From Gracilimonas sp031580945 (lineage in GTDB: Bacteria; Bacteroidota; Rhodothermia; Balneolales; Balneolaceae): a DNA stretch of 19,723 nucleotides. Each line of letters starts with the position of its first letter. Position 1 is the first letter of the stretch. Shown piece by piece: positions 1-7,668 of this stretch. A program made the translations under genes and the position numbers. Under the pieces are notes generated by a model that was given only the letters and a program-made list of their open reading frames with translations, searched no databases and was not told the DNA's origin. The stretch lies in assembly GCA_031580945.1 (NCBI GenBank), contig JAVLBT010000043.1, positions 1 to 19,723 on the forward strand, written 5' to 3'.

Positions 1-191
1 CTTCCACCATCAGCGACTAATATTTCCACTAAATTGGAGTAGTCGCTATTCAAAAAACCGGATATAACTCTCTCAATATGATCTTCTTCATTTAAGGCAG
101 GGATTGCTACTGTTACTGTCGGCTGTTTTTTTATATCTGCAGACTGTTGTGTTATAGCTTCGTTATTTTTTAGTTCTTTTGCTGAAATCAA
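1..191 (-). CDS. Glycosyltransferase family 2, N-terminal fragment
   Basis: The reading frame runs off the left edge, so only about 63 N-terminal residues are present. After a polar leader of about 25 residues it reads TVTVAIPALNEEDHIERVI and then EILVADGG. This is the first beta strand and nucleotide-binding start of a GT-A (family 2) glycosyltransferase, with the expected P-A-L-N-E and the aspartate before the DxD region. The only plausible start codon is the TTG at 189-191: an in-frame TAA lies seven codons upstream and there is no ATG or GTG before the conserved core. It follows pyrB on the same strand after 46 bp, so it may be cotranscribed. The sugar donor and acceptor cannot be told from this fragment. 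The family call is firm, the start less so. Confidence 0.75.
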   Translation of the reverse strand, partial: MISAKELKNNEAITQQSADIKKQPTVTVAIPALNEEDHIERVISGFLNSDYSNLVEILVADGG

Positions 192-237
192 AATTACAGT
201 TTTTTTTACTTAATAAAATAATTATAAATTGTTCAGA

Positions 238-1191
238 TTAAATGCGGTTTCCCCCACTTAACAAATACAATATAGCCATTCTTACAGCTACCCCGTTGGT
301 TACCTGATCCAATATTACGGCCCGTTCACTGTCGGCTACTTCACTTTCCATCTCAACTCCTCGGTTTATCGGGCCTGGATGCATGATCTTAAAATCAGGA
401 TATTTATCCAAGTGATGAAGTTTGATACCAAAGCGTTCGTGATATTCTCTTAGAGATGGGAAAAACTCGGTTCCTCCCTCCTGCCGCTCCAGTTGTATTC
501 GCAGCGCCATGGCTATATCACTCCACGCCAAAGTTTCTTCCAAATTATACGAAACCTCAACGCCCATTTCGTTCACATAAACCGGCATCAGGGTTTTGGG
601 GCCACAAAGAACCACATCTGCTCCCAGTTTTTTTAAACCAATGATATTTGAACGCACCACCCGGCTGTGAGCAATATCGCCAATAATGGCTATTTTTTTG
701 CCAGACAGGTCGGGGTAAAATGTTTGCATCGTAAACATATCCAACAGTGCCTGCGTAGGATGTTCATGAGCTCCATCCCCGGCATTTAATATAGCAGCAT
801 CTACGCATTTAGTCAGAAAATGTGGAACTCCTGGACTTTCGTGCCGCACCACTACCATATCAATTTTCATGGAACTGATATTGCGAATGGTGTCTTTTAG
901 AGATTCCCCTTTTTTCGTACTCGATGAACTGGTAGAGAAATTCACAACATCGGCACCCATGCGTTTTTGAGCGAGTTCAAAGGATAATCTCGTGCGGGTA
1001 CTATTCTCATAAAAAAGATTTACGATCGTTTTATCGCGAAGCGTTGGAACTTTAGGAACAGGCCGGTCTAAGATCTCTCTGAAATATTTAGCTTGTTCCA
1101 GTACATAGAGTATATCATTTCTGGAATAATCAGCTAAACCCAATAAGTGTTTTTGGTTGAATGGGTATTCTTCTGATGGGTTTTTACTCAT
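238..1191 (-). CDS. pyrB: Aspartate carbamoyltransferase catalytic subunit
   Basis: Catalyses carbamoyl phosphate + L-aspartate to N-carbamoyl-L-aspartate, the committed step of de novo pyrimidine synthesis in the cytoplasm. The 317 residues match the usual catalytic-chain length. Visible motifs are the carbamoyl-phosphate loop STRTR (residues 64-68), the mobile 80s loop STKKGES (about 91-97), HPTQALLD (144-151) and HPGPINRG near 270. The ATG start overlaps the end of pyrR by 8 bp, which suggests translational coupling in a pyrR-pyrB operon. No regulatory pyrI chain is seen here. That fits a PyrR-type regulated, pyrI-less enzyme, although pyrI could lie elsewhere. Confidence 0.97.
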   Translation of the reverse strand: MSKNPSEEYPFNQKHLLGLADYSRNDILYVLEQAKYFREILDRPVPKVPTLRDKTIVNLFYENSTRTRLSFELAQKRMGADVVNFSTSSSSTKKGESLKDTIRNISSMKIDMVVVRHESPGVPHFLTKCVDAAILNAGDGAHEHPTQALLDMFTMQTFYPDLSGKKIAIIGDIAHSRVVRSNIIGLKKLGADVVLCGPKTLMPVYVNEMGVEVSYNLEETLAWSDIAMALRIQLERQEGGTEFFPSLREYHERFGIKLHHLDKYPDFKIMHPGPINRGVEMESEVADSERAVILDQVTNGVAVRMAILYLLSGGNRI

Positions 1192-1735
1192 CGTCTCCCT
1201 CCTCCACTTCTACTATATAAACAGCATCTTCGCCATCCAATTCCTTCACTTTTAAGCGGATTTCTTCATTTTCATAGGTGGGGATATATTGCCCCATAAA
1301 ATCTGCTGAAATAGGTAATTCCCGATGACCCCGGTCTATCATACAGCAAAATTTAATGCTTCTGGGCCTGCCATACGACATCAATGCTTCCATGGCAGAC
1401 CGTACCGTTCGGCCAGTATATAACACATCATCTACCAGCACTATATCCCGGTCATAGAGATCAAATGGAATTTCAGTGACTTTTACTTCAGGCATTTTGA
1501 ATTTTGAACGATAATCATCGCGATAAAAAGCAACATCAAGCACGCCAAAGTCGATGTCTTCACCAAAAGATGAGTTTATTTCTTTCAGGATCCGTTTCCC
1601 CATGTAAACACCCCGGGTTTGCATGCCTATGATAGCAAGCTGTGAAACATCATCATAACCCTCCAAAAACTGATGGGCAAATCGCAGGTAAACGCGATCC
1701 AGATCCTCGGCTGTCATGATTTTGGCTTTCTTCAA
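1184..1735 (-). CDS. pyrR: PyrR: pyr regulator / uracil phosphoribosyltransferase
   Basis: A type I phosphoribosyltransferase-fold protein of 183 residues. In known PyrR proteins it regulates pyrimidine genes by binding pyr mRNA and also converts uracil + PRPP to UMP. The PRPP-binding loop VDDVLYTGRT is at residues 101-110, and the preceding IIGMQTRG segment (35-42) is typical of PyrR. The start is a TTG preceded by AAAGGA at good spacing. The ATG six codons later would remove the KAKIM beta strand that aligns with KAVIL of Bacillus PyrR, so TTG is preferred. It lies immediately upstream of pyrB. Its own leader runs into the N gap at 1810-1819, so any attenuator or PyrR-binding site upstream cannot be assessed. 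Uracil phosphoribosyltransferase activity is inferred from the family. Confidence 0.93.
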   Translation of the reverse strand: MKKAKIMTAEDLDRVYLRFAHQFLEGYDDVSQLAIIGMQTRGVYMGKRILKEINSSFGEDIDFGVLDVAFYRDDYRSKFKMPEVKVTEIPFDLYDRDIVLVDDVLYTGRTVRSAMEALMSYGRPRSIKFCCMIDRGHRELPISADFMGQYIPTYENEEIRLKVKELDGEDAVYIVEVEEGDDE

Positions 1736-1768
1736 GCGGATGTCCTTTATTAAAGGTGTTTGTTAAAG

Positions 1769-2557
1769 TTAGTGTATGTTTGCAGTAATTACCAAGCGGA
1801 ATGTTAGTCNNNNNNNNNNGGTTTCCACCTTCCGCGGGCTATGAAATTCCAATACCACGATCCAAGCGTATTTCTTTAGAAACGTGATATTTCGAAATAA
1901 TACTGCATCCAGCTTGTGAAGGGGCTCCGATAAAAATGGGACAAAAGCCGCAGCTGTAGCTGTTAAATTAAAATAATGGGTTGTGGTTTTTTGAAAGTAA
2001 GACTCTGCCATTTTTATATCCTCCATTAATAACGGATGTTCATCATCGGTTCGCATAGAAGGTGTTAAATTCCGATACAAATTTATTACTGGATTATGCC
2101 CCAATGGTTCAAAAAAAACAGCTTTCCCTTCTTTTTTTAAGGTCCGTCTGATCTCATTATAAGAGGCCCTGAGGTCTAAATGGTGAAGAATTCCACTGCC
2201 ACAGATCATATCAAAGGTATCGTCTTCAAAATTCAGATTTTCAGCATCCATAACAAAAAAATCAATATCCAAGCCTTCTTCATTCGCTTGTTTTTCAGCC
2301 ATTTCTATAGCTACATCTGCTATATCGATCGCTGTAACTTTTGCACCTTTTCTTGCCAAGTCGAATGCTGCACTTCCCGGTCCGCACCCATATTCTAATA
2401 CCCTTTTCCCATTCACATCAGCAAAAAGAGTCTTCTGATACTTCTCTTTACCTAAGTTTGCAGACTTATAGTATTTACCAGTAGCAGAGCGGGTTTTTTT
2501 AGAAAATGTTTCATTGTGAAATTCCTTTTCACTCTGTAATCTTTCATTTTTACTCAT
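1769..2557 (-). CDS. Class I SAM-dependent methyltransferase (3' end interrupted by assembly gap)
   Basis: A Rossmann-fold methyltransferase of the Methyltransf_11/25 type. Motif I is VLEYGCGPGS (about 53-62), the acidic end of strand 2 is AIDIAD, motif II is NFEDDTFDMICGSGILHHLD (about 108-127), and FFEPLGHNP follows. The SAM-binding half is complete. The substrate is unknown; the FEPLGHNP segment resembles small-molecule or lipid/quinone methyltransferases, but that is weak evidence. The start MSKNERLQSEKEFHN is an ATG. The frame crosses 10 N at 1810-1819: 246 residues precede the gap, and the apparent tail (LTFRLVITANIH) beyond it depends on the gap length being a real multiple, so the 3' end given here is not reliable. 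It is divergent from sucC with 129 bp between them. Confidence 0.8.
   Translation of the reverse strand: MSKNERLQSEKEFHNETFSKKTRSATGKYYKSANLGKEKYQKTLFADVNGKRVLEYGCGPGSAAFDLARKGAKVTAIDIADVAIEMAEKQANEEGLDIDFFVMDAENLNFEDDTFDMICGSGILHHLDLRASYNEIRRTLKKEGKAVFFEPLGHNPVINLYRNLTPSMRTDDEHPLLMEDIKMAESYFQKTTTHYFNLTATAAAFVPFLSEPLHKLDAVLFRNITFLKKYAWIVVLEFHSPRKVETXXXXLTFRLVITANIH
1810..1819. other. Assembly gap (10 N)
   Basis: Ten consecutive N bases between the methyltransferase 3' end and the pyrR leader. A round ten-base run is usually a scaffold join of unknown true length, so both the end of the methyltransferase and the pyrR upstream region may be incomplete. The octamer CAAGCGGA occurs on the left side of the gap at 1733-1740 and 1793-1800. 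This short direct repeat could hint at collapsed or repetitive sequence. Confidence 0.97.
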
Positions 2558-2686
2558 GAGATATACTTAAATGCTTGTAAAATGTGTTTTACTAATTTTT
2601 GCTTTAGAAAGATACCTTTCTTTTAGCTCCTAATCTCGGTATTATTGGCACCCTAAAATTTTGCTTTAATTACTAAATAGGTATCC

Positions 2687-3892
2687 ATGAAAATACACGA
2701 GTATCAAGCCAAAGAGATTCTTGAAAAATACGATGTAGCTGTTCCTGCAGGAATAGCAACCACTACGGTTAAAGAAACCGTTGAAGCAGCTGAAAAGCTA
2801 CAAAAAGAGGGAGCCTCCCTGTTTGTGGTAAAAGCCCAAATTCATGCCGGTGGCCGTGGAAAGGGTCGTACCAAAAAGAACAATGCAAAAGGTGTGGTTC
2901 TCTGTAAAACCATTGAGGAAGTTAAAGAGGCCGCAGAAAATCTTTTAGGCGATGTACTTGTAACGGTTCAAACCGGAGATGAAGGCCAATTGGTTCAGCG
3001 ATTATATGTAACTGATGGCGTAGATATTGAACAAGAATTCTATTTAGGAATTTTATTGGATCGCGCAGTTAGTAAAAACGTGATCATGGCTTCTACCGAA
3101 GGTGGTGTTGAGATCGAGAAAGTAGCGGAAGAAACACCGGAAAAAATCGTCAAAGAATGGGTTGAACCGGGTATGGACCTTCAACCCAATCAGGCTAGAC
3201 GAATTGCTTTTGAACTTGGACTGGAAGGTGAAGCGCTTAAAAATGGAATTAAAATTATTCACGCGCTCTACAATGCCTATCAGGAAACGGATTCTAATAT
3301 GTTTGAGATCAACCCATTGATCACAACTCCTGATAACAAAGTATACGCCCTGGATGCTAAGGTAACATTTGATGACAATGCGCTCTATCGCCATAAAGAT
3401 CTTGCTGAGTTAAAGGATGAGTCAGAAGAAAACCCCGCAGAGCTTGAAGCTCAGAAATTTGACCTCAACTACATCAAACTGGATGGAAATGTAGGTTGTA
3501 TGGTAAATGGTGCAGGACTCGCGATGGCCACCATGGATATAATTAAATTATCGGGTGGTGAGCCTGCTAACTTTCTGGACGTTGGAGGGGGTGCCAATGT
3601 TGAGACCGTAAAAAATGGATTCCGTATCATTTTAGAAGACAAAAATGTGCAAGCCATCCTGATCAATATCTTTGGCGGTATTGTGCGATGCGACCGTGTG
3701 GCTAATGGAGTCATTGAAGCTGTTAAGGATCCCGAAATAGCCGAAAAAGTTAAAGGCGTGCCGATCATTGTGCGTTTGCAGGGAACCAACGCAAAAAAAG
3801 CCAAGGTAATCATAGACAACAGCGACCTGAACGTTATTTCGGCCGTGTTGTTAAAAGAAGCCGCAGAAGAAGTTTCTAAAGTGTTGGCTTAA
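2687..3892 (+). CDS. sucC: Succinate-CoA ligase subunit beta
   Basis: The nucleotide-binding beta subunit of succinyl-CoA synthetase, which carries out substrate-level phosphorylation in the TCA cycle (succinyl-CoA + NDP + Pi to succinate + CoA + NTP). At 401 residues it is close to the usual 385-400. The N-terminal ATP-grasp domain starts MKIHEYQAKEIL and contains QIHAGGRGKGR (51-61). The metal/nucleotide residues lie in EINPLI...ALDAKV (about 207-226). The C-terminal CoA-ligase half shows LDVGGGANVETV and FGGIVRCD (about 328-336). The ATG follows a gene-free 129 bp. A strong terminator sits 30 bp past the stop, so it is transcribed alone. The partner sucD (alpha subunit, phosphohistidine) is not adjacent, unlike the sucCD pairs of Proteobacteria. 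Confidence 0.97.
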   Translation: MKIHEYQAKEILEKYDVAVPAGIATTTVKETVEAAEKLQKEGASLFVVKAQIHAGGRGKGRTKKNNAKGVVLCKTIEEVKEAAENLLGDVLVTVQTGDEGQLVQRLYVTDGVDIEQEFYLGILLDRAVSKNVIMASTEGGVEIEKVAEETPEKIVKEWVEPGMDLQPNQARRIAFELGLEGEALKNGIKIIHALYNAYQETDSNMFEINPLITTPDNKVYALDAKVTFDDNALYRHKDLAELKDESEENPAELEAQKFDLNYIKLDGNVGCMVNGAGLAMATMDIIKLSGGEPANFLDVGGGANVETVKNGFRIILEDKNVQAILINIFGGIVRCDRVANGVIEAVKDPEIAEKVKGVPIIVRLQGTNAKKAKVIIDNSDLNVISAVLLKEAAEEVSKVLA

Positions 3893-3921
3893 TTACATAC
3901 TTTATTTATAGTCTATTTTAT

Positions 3922-3959
3922 AAAAAAGCTTAATCTGCATACAGGTTAAGCTTTTTTTT
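3922..3959 (+). terminator. Rho-independent terminator of sucC
   Basis: A 16-bp stem (3922-3937 pairs with 3942-3957, one T-G wobble at 3934/3945) closes a 4-base CATA loop. The stem begins with six A and ends in eight T, so it can act on either strand. It lies 30 bp after the sucC stop and insulates the small gene at 3994. Confidence 0.92.
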
Positions 3960-3993
3960 GTCATATTGACACCGAACAGTAAATTCGATCATT

Positions 3994-4365
3994 ATGAAAC
4001 CATTTGATATAGAAATTACATCCATATCCAAAGGCCCTGATGAGTTGACCTATCAGCTTCCAATTAGTGCTAAGATCATTAAGCAGATCCCCGGGAAAGA
4101 TCGGCCGGATTATTTCATCGCTAAGTTGGAGAAATCAATTGTATGGGTCAATAAATCGGACAGCGAGAATAAGGAAATTAGTCATATCGTTTTGTGCAGC
4201 AAGAAAAAGAATCAAGATGTTTCCAAAGATATGAAAGGGGTGATCATCGCAATTGCATATATCTTACACGATTCTGTTTTGACAGATTCGAAACTGAACT
4301 TCAAAAAATGTAAATATATAGCAGTTGGAACAGCCAGTGCGGTTAAAAAGTGGGGACTCTTTTAA
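3994..4365 (+). CDS. Conserved-looking hypothetical protein, 123 aa
   Basis: I do not recognise a family. The protein is basic and soluble-looking, with no signal peptide or membrane helix. It alternates beta-like segments (FDIEITSI, LTYQLPISAKII, YFIAKLEKSIVWV, ISHIVLC) with one helix-like hydrophobic stretch near GVIIAIAYILHDSVL (82-96). Two cysteines (C68, C106) are not arranged as a metal site. The frame is open for its full length with an ATG, starts after the sucC terminator, and has codon use like its neighbours, so it looks like a real gene. Its last 23 bp overlap the 3' end of bshA on the other strand. No function is proposed. Confidence 0.7.
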   Translation: MKPFDIEITSISKGPDELTYQLPISAKIIKQIPGKDRPDYFIAKLEKSIVWVNKSDSENKEISHIVLCSKKKNQDVSKDMKGVIIAIAYILHDSVLTDSKLNFKKCKYIAVGTASAVKKWGLF

Positions 4366-5491
4366 TTTGTTCCTTTATTTTGAGGTATAGCTGTTCATAC
4401 AGCTGTACTACTTCATTTTGATTGAATTTTTCCGCCCGGGCTCTTGCATTATCGGACAATTGCTTATGTAAAACCTCATCACTTAAAATCTTGACCCCAT
4501 ATTCTGCCATACATTCTACATCATCAAGGTCGCAAAGATATCCGGTTTCTCCATGAATATTTACTTCGGGAAGGCCACCAATATTGGAACTTATAACAGG
4601 TACACTGCAGCTCATAGCTTCAAGTGCAGCAAGGCCAAATGTTTCAGAGCCAGAGGGAATTAAAAACAGATCTGCTATGGAAAGAACCTCTTCTACCTGT
4701 TCCAGTTTACCGAGAAAACGAACATGATCGCAGATTTTCAAATCACGACACTGCTGTTCTGCTTTCTGACGGTCAGGTCCATCCCCAACCAACAGTAGTT
4801 TAGCCTCAATACCTGCTTTTAATATTTTTGAAAAAACAGTCACCACTTCCGGCACTCTTTTTACTTTTCTGAAATTCGAAACGTGAACCACTACTTTTTC
4901 ATCGTTGGGACATATTGCCCTTTTGAAATGGCTTTTATTTGATTTTTTGAACCGGTCCAGGTCAATAAAGTTGGGAATTACATGTATATCTTGTTCGATA
5001 TCGAAGTGTTCATAAGTTTCTTTTTTCAAATATTCGGAAACTGCTGTAACTCCATCACTTTTATCTATAGAAAATTCGACTACATGTTTATAGCTGGGAT
5101 CACGGCCCACCAATGTAATATCTGTACCATGTAAGGTTGTTACCACCGGAACATTGATCCCCCTTTCAGCCATTATTTGCTTTGCCAAATAAGCACTTGT
5201 TGCATGAGGTAAAGCATAGTGCACATGGAGCAGATCTAAATTCTCATATTCAATCAAGTTTACCATTTGTGATGCTAAAGCCAGTGCATAGGGCGGATAA
5301 TCAAATAGCGGGTAGGAATTGATGGAAACTTCATGGTACGTTATTCCCGTCTCAAAGGTATCAAGGCGAGCCGGACGAGCGTAACTCAACATATGTATAT
5401 TATGTCCCTTTCGGGCCAACGTTTTTGCCAATTCCGTAGCCACAACACCACTCCCACCAAATGTAGGGTAACAAACAATTCCGATATTCAT
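4343..5491 (-). CDS. bshA: N-acetyl-alpha-D-glucosaminyl L-malate synthase BshA
   Basis: A family 4 glycosyltransferase (GT-B fold) that transfers GlcNAc from UDP-GlcNAc to L-malate, the first step of bacillithiol synthesis. The N-terminus MNIGIVCYPTFGGSGVVATELA and the SYARPARLD that follows are characteristic of BshA. Further matches are HVHYALPHA, TTLHGTDITLVG, the FRKVKR region and the GT4 E-x7-E motif in ETFGLAALE (about 282-290), followed by VISSNIGGLPEV. The 382 residues fit the family (about 370-385). It starts at an ATG and has its own 219-bp upstream region shared divergently with yebC. bshB and bshC are not in this window. Bacillithiol is known from Bacteroidota as well as Firmicutes, so its occurrence here is expected. 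Confidence 0.95.
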   Translation of the reverse strand: MNIGIVCYPTFGGSGVVATELAKTLARKGHNIHMLSYARPARLDTFETGITYHEVSINSYPLFDYPPYALALASQMVNLIEYENLDLLHVHYALPHATSAYLAKQIMAERGINVPVVTTLHGTDITLVGRDPSYKHVVEFSIDKSDGVTAVSEYLKKETYEHFDIEQDIHVIPNFIDLDRFKKSNKSHFKRAICPNDEKVVVHVSNFRKVKRVPEVVTVFSKILKAGIEAKLLLVGDGPDRQKAEQQCRDLKICDHVRFLGKLEQVEEVLSIADLFLIPSGSETFGLAALEAMSCSVPVISSNIGGLPEVNIHGETGYLCDLDDVECMAEYGVKILSDEVLHKQLSDNARARAEKFNQNEVVQLYEQLYLKIKEQIKRVPTF

Positions 5492-5710
5492 TCTATATAT
5501 TTATGTTCAAATATTTGTATGCAAAATACACATTCTATAATTACAATTAGATAATTAACACACTCTTTAACAGTTTGGTTTCCTTGTAAGAACAGCCTTT
5601 CGCATTAATACTCAATCACACGTAAAAAAGCATTTCAACAGTTCTAATTGGAGCGTTCAATTTTGTATATTCTTTAATTATTACATCATCATAAATTTTG
5701 AAAATCTCTT

Positions 5711-6469
5711 ATGGCCGGACATTCAAAATGGGCAAATATACGCCACAAAAAAGCAAAAGAAGATAAAAAGCGATCCAAGATCTTCACCAAGCATATCAAA
5801 GAAATAACGGTAGCTGCCCGGGAAGGAGGCGGTGATCCGGATGGAAATCCCAGGCTTTCGCTTGCTATTGATAATGCCAAAGCAGACAACGTTCCCAAAG
5901 ATAATATTGAACGAGCCATAAAGCGTGGAACCGGAGAAGATACAGATGGAGCAAGCTATGAAGAAGCTACATTTGAAGGATATGGTCCTGGTGGAATTGC
6001 TTATTTTGTAGAAGTTACCACTGACAATAACAACCGTACCGTAAGTGATCTTCGTCATATTTTTTCCAAATACGGAGGTAATATGGGCACTACCGGTTCC
6101 GTTGGGTATATGTTCGAACAAAAAGGTATGATTCAAGTTCCGGCTGAGGGATCAGATCAAGAAGAATTTATGTTGGAAGCCATTGATGCCGGTGCACTTG
6201 ATGTGGATACGGATGATGAAATGTTTGTAGTGTATACAGAACGTGAACAACTATTTGACGTCAGATCTAAGCTGGAAGAAGCTGGCTATGAAATTGAATC
6301 TGCCACTCTGATTCGTGAAGCGGTTACTGAAACAAAAGTGGATGAAGAAATCGCCGTCAAAAATCTAAAAATGATGGAAAAATTTGAAGATAATGACGAC
6401 GTAAATAACGTATTTACAAACATGCTGATGGATGATGAAACCATCGCTTTAGCCGAAACTATTGATTAA
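5711..6469 (+). CDS. YebC/PmpR (TACO1) family protein
   Basis: 252 residues starting MAGHSKWANIRHKK, the hallmark of this family, followed by RSKIFTKHIKEI, AAREGGGDPDGNPRL and YEGYGPGG-like FEGYGPGGIAYFVE. Members have been described as DNA-binding transcription regulators and, more recently, as ribosome-associated factors that help translation of proline-rich stretches. Sequence alone cannot decide which applies here. The frame has an acidic C-terminus (KFEDNDDVNNVFTNM). Its stop lies inside or just before the start of the next gene, so yebC appears to lead the Bat-type cluster that follows. In many genomes yebC instead precedes ruvC. Confidence 0.93.
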   Translation: MAGHSKWANIRHKKAKEDKKRSKIFTKHIKEITVAAREGGGDPDGNPRLSLAIDNAKADNVPKDNIERAIKRGTGEDTDGASYEEATFEGYGPGGIAYFVEVTTDNNNRTVSDLRHIFSKYGGNMGTTGSVGYMFEQKGMIQVPAEGSDQEEFMLEAIDAGALDVDTDDEMFVVYTEREQLFDVRSKLEEAGYEIESATLIREAVTETKVDEEIAVKNLKMMEKFEDNDDVNNVFTNMLMDDETIALAETID

Positions 6470-7127
6470 ACCCTTGAAACGAACCCTTTTATATATCACC
6501 CTTTTGCTGCTATTGACTGCTTCGGCTCTGAATGATGGCCGAAAAGCCAATGAAGCTTATGATAATGGTAATTATCAGGAAGCAGAAGAACTTTATTTAT
6601 CAGCAATTGAACAAGATCCTGATAATGCGAGGCTGTACTTTAATCTTGGTAATGCTCAGGCAAAGCAGGGAAAAGTGGAAGAGGCTATACAATCTTTTAT
6701 GGATTTCAGGAGCATGGCTGAGTCCCCCGAAGATAAAGCTAAAGCGGAATACAATATTGGCACGTTACTCGCAAAAAGTGAAAAATGGAAACCAGCTGCA
6801 TCACATTTCAAAAATGCGCTTAAACTGAATCCAACAGATCCGGATACCAAACATAATTATGAGCGCACTTTAGCAGAAATTGATAAAGAAAATGAAGAGC
6901 AAGAACAACAAAATCAGGACCAGAATCAGGACAATCAACCGCCTCCGGAACCCAGCGAATATGCCATTGCTATGAAAAAACAAGCCGAAAAATTAGTCGC
7001 TCAACGTAAATACGCTGAAGCTTATAACCTGATGCAGCGTGCTCTTGAAGCTGATGAGACCGTTCGTGCCTTCAATGATTTCATAGAAAGAACTAAAAAT
7101 GTAACTGATATTGAGACGACCAATTAG
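6462..7127 (+). CDS. TPR protein, BatC-like, exported
   Basis: An N-terminal signal or anchor segment (KRTLLYITLLLLLTASA) precedes three TPR units: GRKANEAYDNGNYQEAEELYLSAIEQDPDN, ARLYFNLGNAQAKQGKVEEAIQSF and AEYNIGTLLAKSEKWKPAASHFKNALKLNP (residues about 26-135). A Glu/Gln/Asn-rich linker (about 143-165) and another helical hairpin (MKKQAEKLVAQRKYAEAYNLMQRALEAD) follow. It matches the TPR/BatC-type component of Bacteroidota Bat (aerotolerance) operons by architecture and position before batD. There is no ATG: the start is either the TTG used here, which overlaps the yebC stop by 8 bp, or the TTG at 6474. Both leave the signal intact. The protein probably acts in the periplasm or on the membrane as a scaffold. 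The exact role is inferred. Confidence 0.8.
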   Translation: MIKPLKRTLLYITLLLLLTASALNDGRKANEAYDNGNYQEAEELYLSAIEQDPDNARLYFNLGNAQAKQGKVEEAIQSFMDFRSMAESPEDKAKAEYNIGTLLAKSEKWKPAASHFKNALKLNPTDPDTKHNYERTLAEIDKENEEQEQQNQDQNQDNQPPPEPSEYAIAMKKQAEKLVAQRKYAEAYNLMQRALEADETVRAFNDFIERTKNVTDIETTN

Positions 7128-7131
7128 CCTT

Positions 7132-7668
7132 ATGAAAAGACTATTTTTAACGTTCATTTTTGTATCCCTTTCTGCTGTGGTATTAGGACAATCTGCAGAA
7201 TCCTATTTCCATAACTCAGCCCAGTCCTTTATCAATGCTGATCTTCAACAAGCTATTCAGGAAGCTCAGCAAGGATTACAGCAATATCCAAATAATCCTA
7301 AACTAAATGCACTGATGCAAAAGCTGCAGGAAGAACAACAAAGGCAGCAACAGCAACAAGATCAAGAGAATCAGGAGCAGCAGCAAGAAGAACAAGAGCA
7401 GCAAAAGGATGAGCAGCAGGATCAAGAACAAGGTGATCAAAAGCAACAACAGCAAGAGCAGCAGGATCAACAACAACAAGAACAAGGGGAAAATCAGGAT
7501 GAACAAAACCCTGAAGATATGAACCCTGAAAACATGGACATGCAAAAGATCAGTAAACAGGAAGCCGAGAAAATTTTACAGGCTCTTGCACAAAAAGAAA
7601 AAGAGTTACTTAAGGAATTCAAAAAGAAAAAAACAAATGGTAGCGCCAAACATGAAAAAGATTGGTAA
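7132..7668 (+). CDS. BatC-like TPR protein with Gln-rich linker
   Basis: 178 residues from the ATG at 7132, which comes 4 bp after the preceding stop. A longer frame from a TTG at 7111 is possible but would put residues before the signal peptide. The signal peptide MKRLFLTFIFVSLSAVVLG is followed by QSAESYF. A short TPR-like region (AQSFINADLQQAIQEAQQGLQQYPNNPKL) leads into about 75 residues made almost wholly of Q, E and D. The conserved-looking tail ISKQEAEKILQALAQKEKELLKEFKKKK follows, resembling the end of Bacteroides BatC (SKENAEQ-L-A---EK pattern, from memory). It overlaps the batD start. It probably works at the inner-membrane/periplasm interface with the VWA-domain partners BatA/BatB, which are not in this window. 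Confidence 0.78.
   Translation: MKRLFLTFIFVSLSAVVLGQSAESYFHNSAQSFINADLQQAIQEAQQGLQQYPNNPKLNALMQKLQEEQQRQQQQQDQENQEQQQEEQEQQKDEQQDQEQGDQKQQQQEQQDQQQQEQGENQDEQNPEDMNPENMDMQKISKQEAEKILQALAQKEKELLKEFKKKKTNGSAKHEKDW
7315..7500 (+). repeat. Low-complexity CAR-rich tract coding Gln/Glu/Asp repeat
   Basis: An irregular run of CAA, CAG, GAA, GAG and GAT codons encoding the Q/E/D-rich linker. Mixed CAA/CAG use argues that the protein composition is selected and that this is not a simple expanded triplet. The opposite strand is open and would encode a Leu-rich protein, which I regard as a shadow. Confidence 0.85.

Noticed and set aside
5492..5710. TAAATTTTG before yebC as a -7 element
   Set aside because: It has one base too many for TAnnTTTG, and the nearest TTG is 26-29 bases upstream, outside the usual spacing.
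5723..6136. Long minus-strand frame inside yebC, and similar antisense frames inside sucC, the dipeptidase and the S9 gene
   Set aside because: All are opposite well-conserved genes, show no recognisable domains and have biased compositions expected of shadows.
7303..7545. Open minus-strand frame encoding an almost all-Leu/Ile protein
   Set aside because: It is the antisense of the CAR-rich Gln/Glu tract, has no signal for translation, and lies fully inside a well-supported gene.
7586..7651. Longer batD start from a TTG
   Set aside because: It would place a Lys-rich segment of about 22 residues ahead of a normal signal peptide and extend the overlap with the previous gene to 83 bp.
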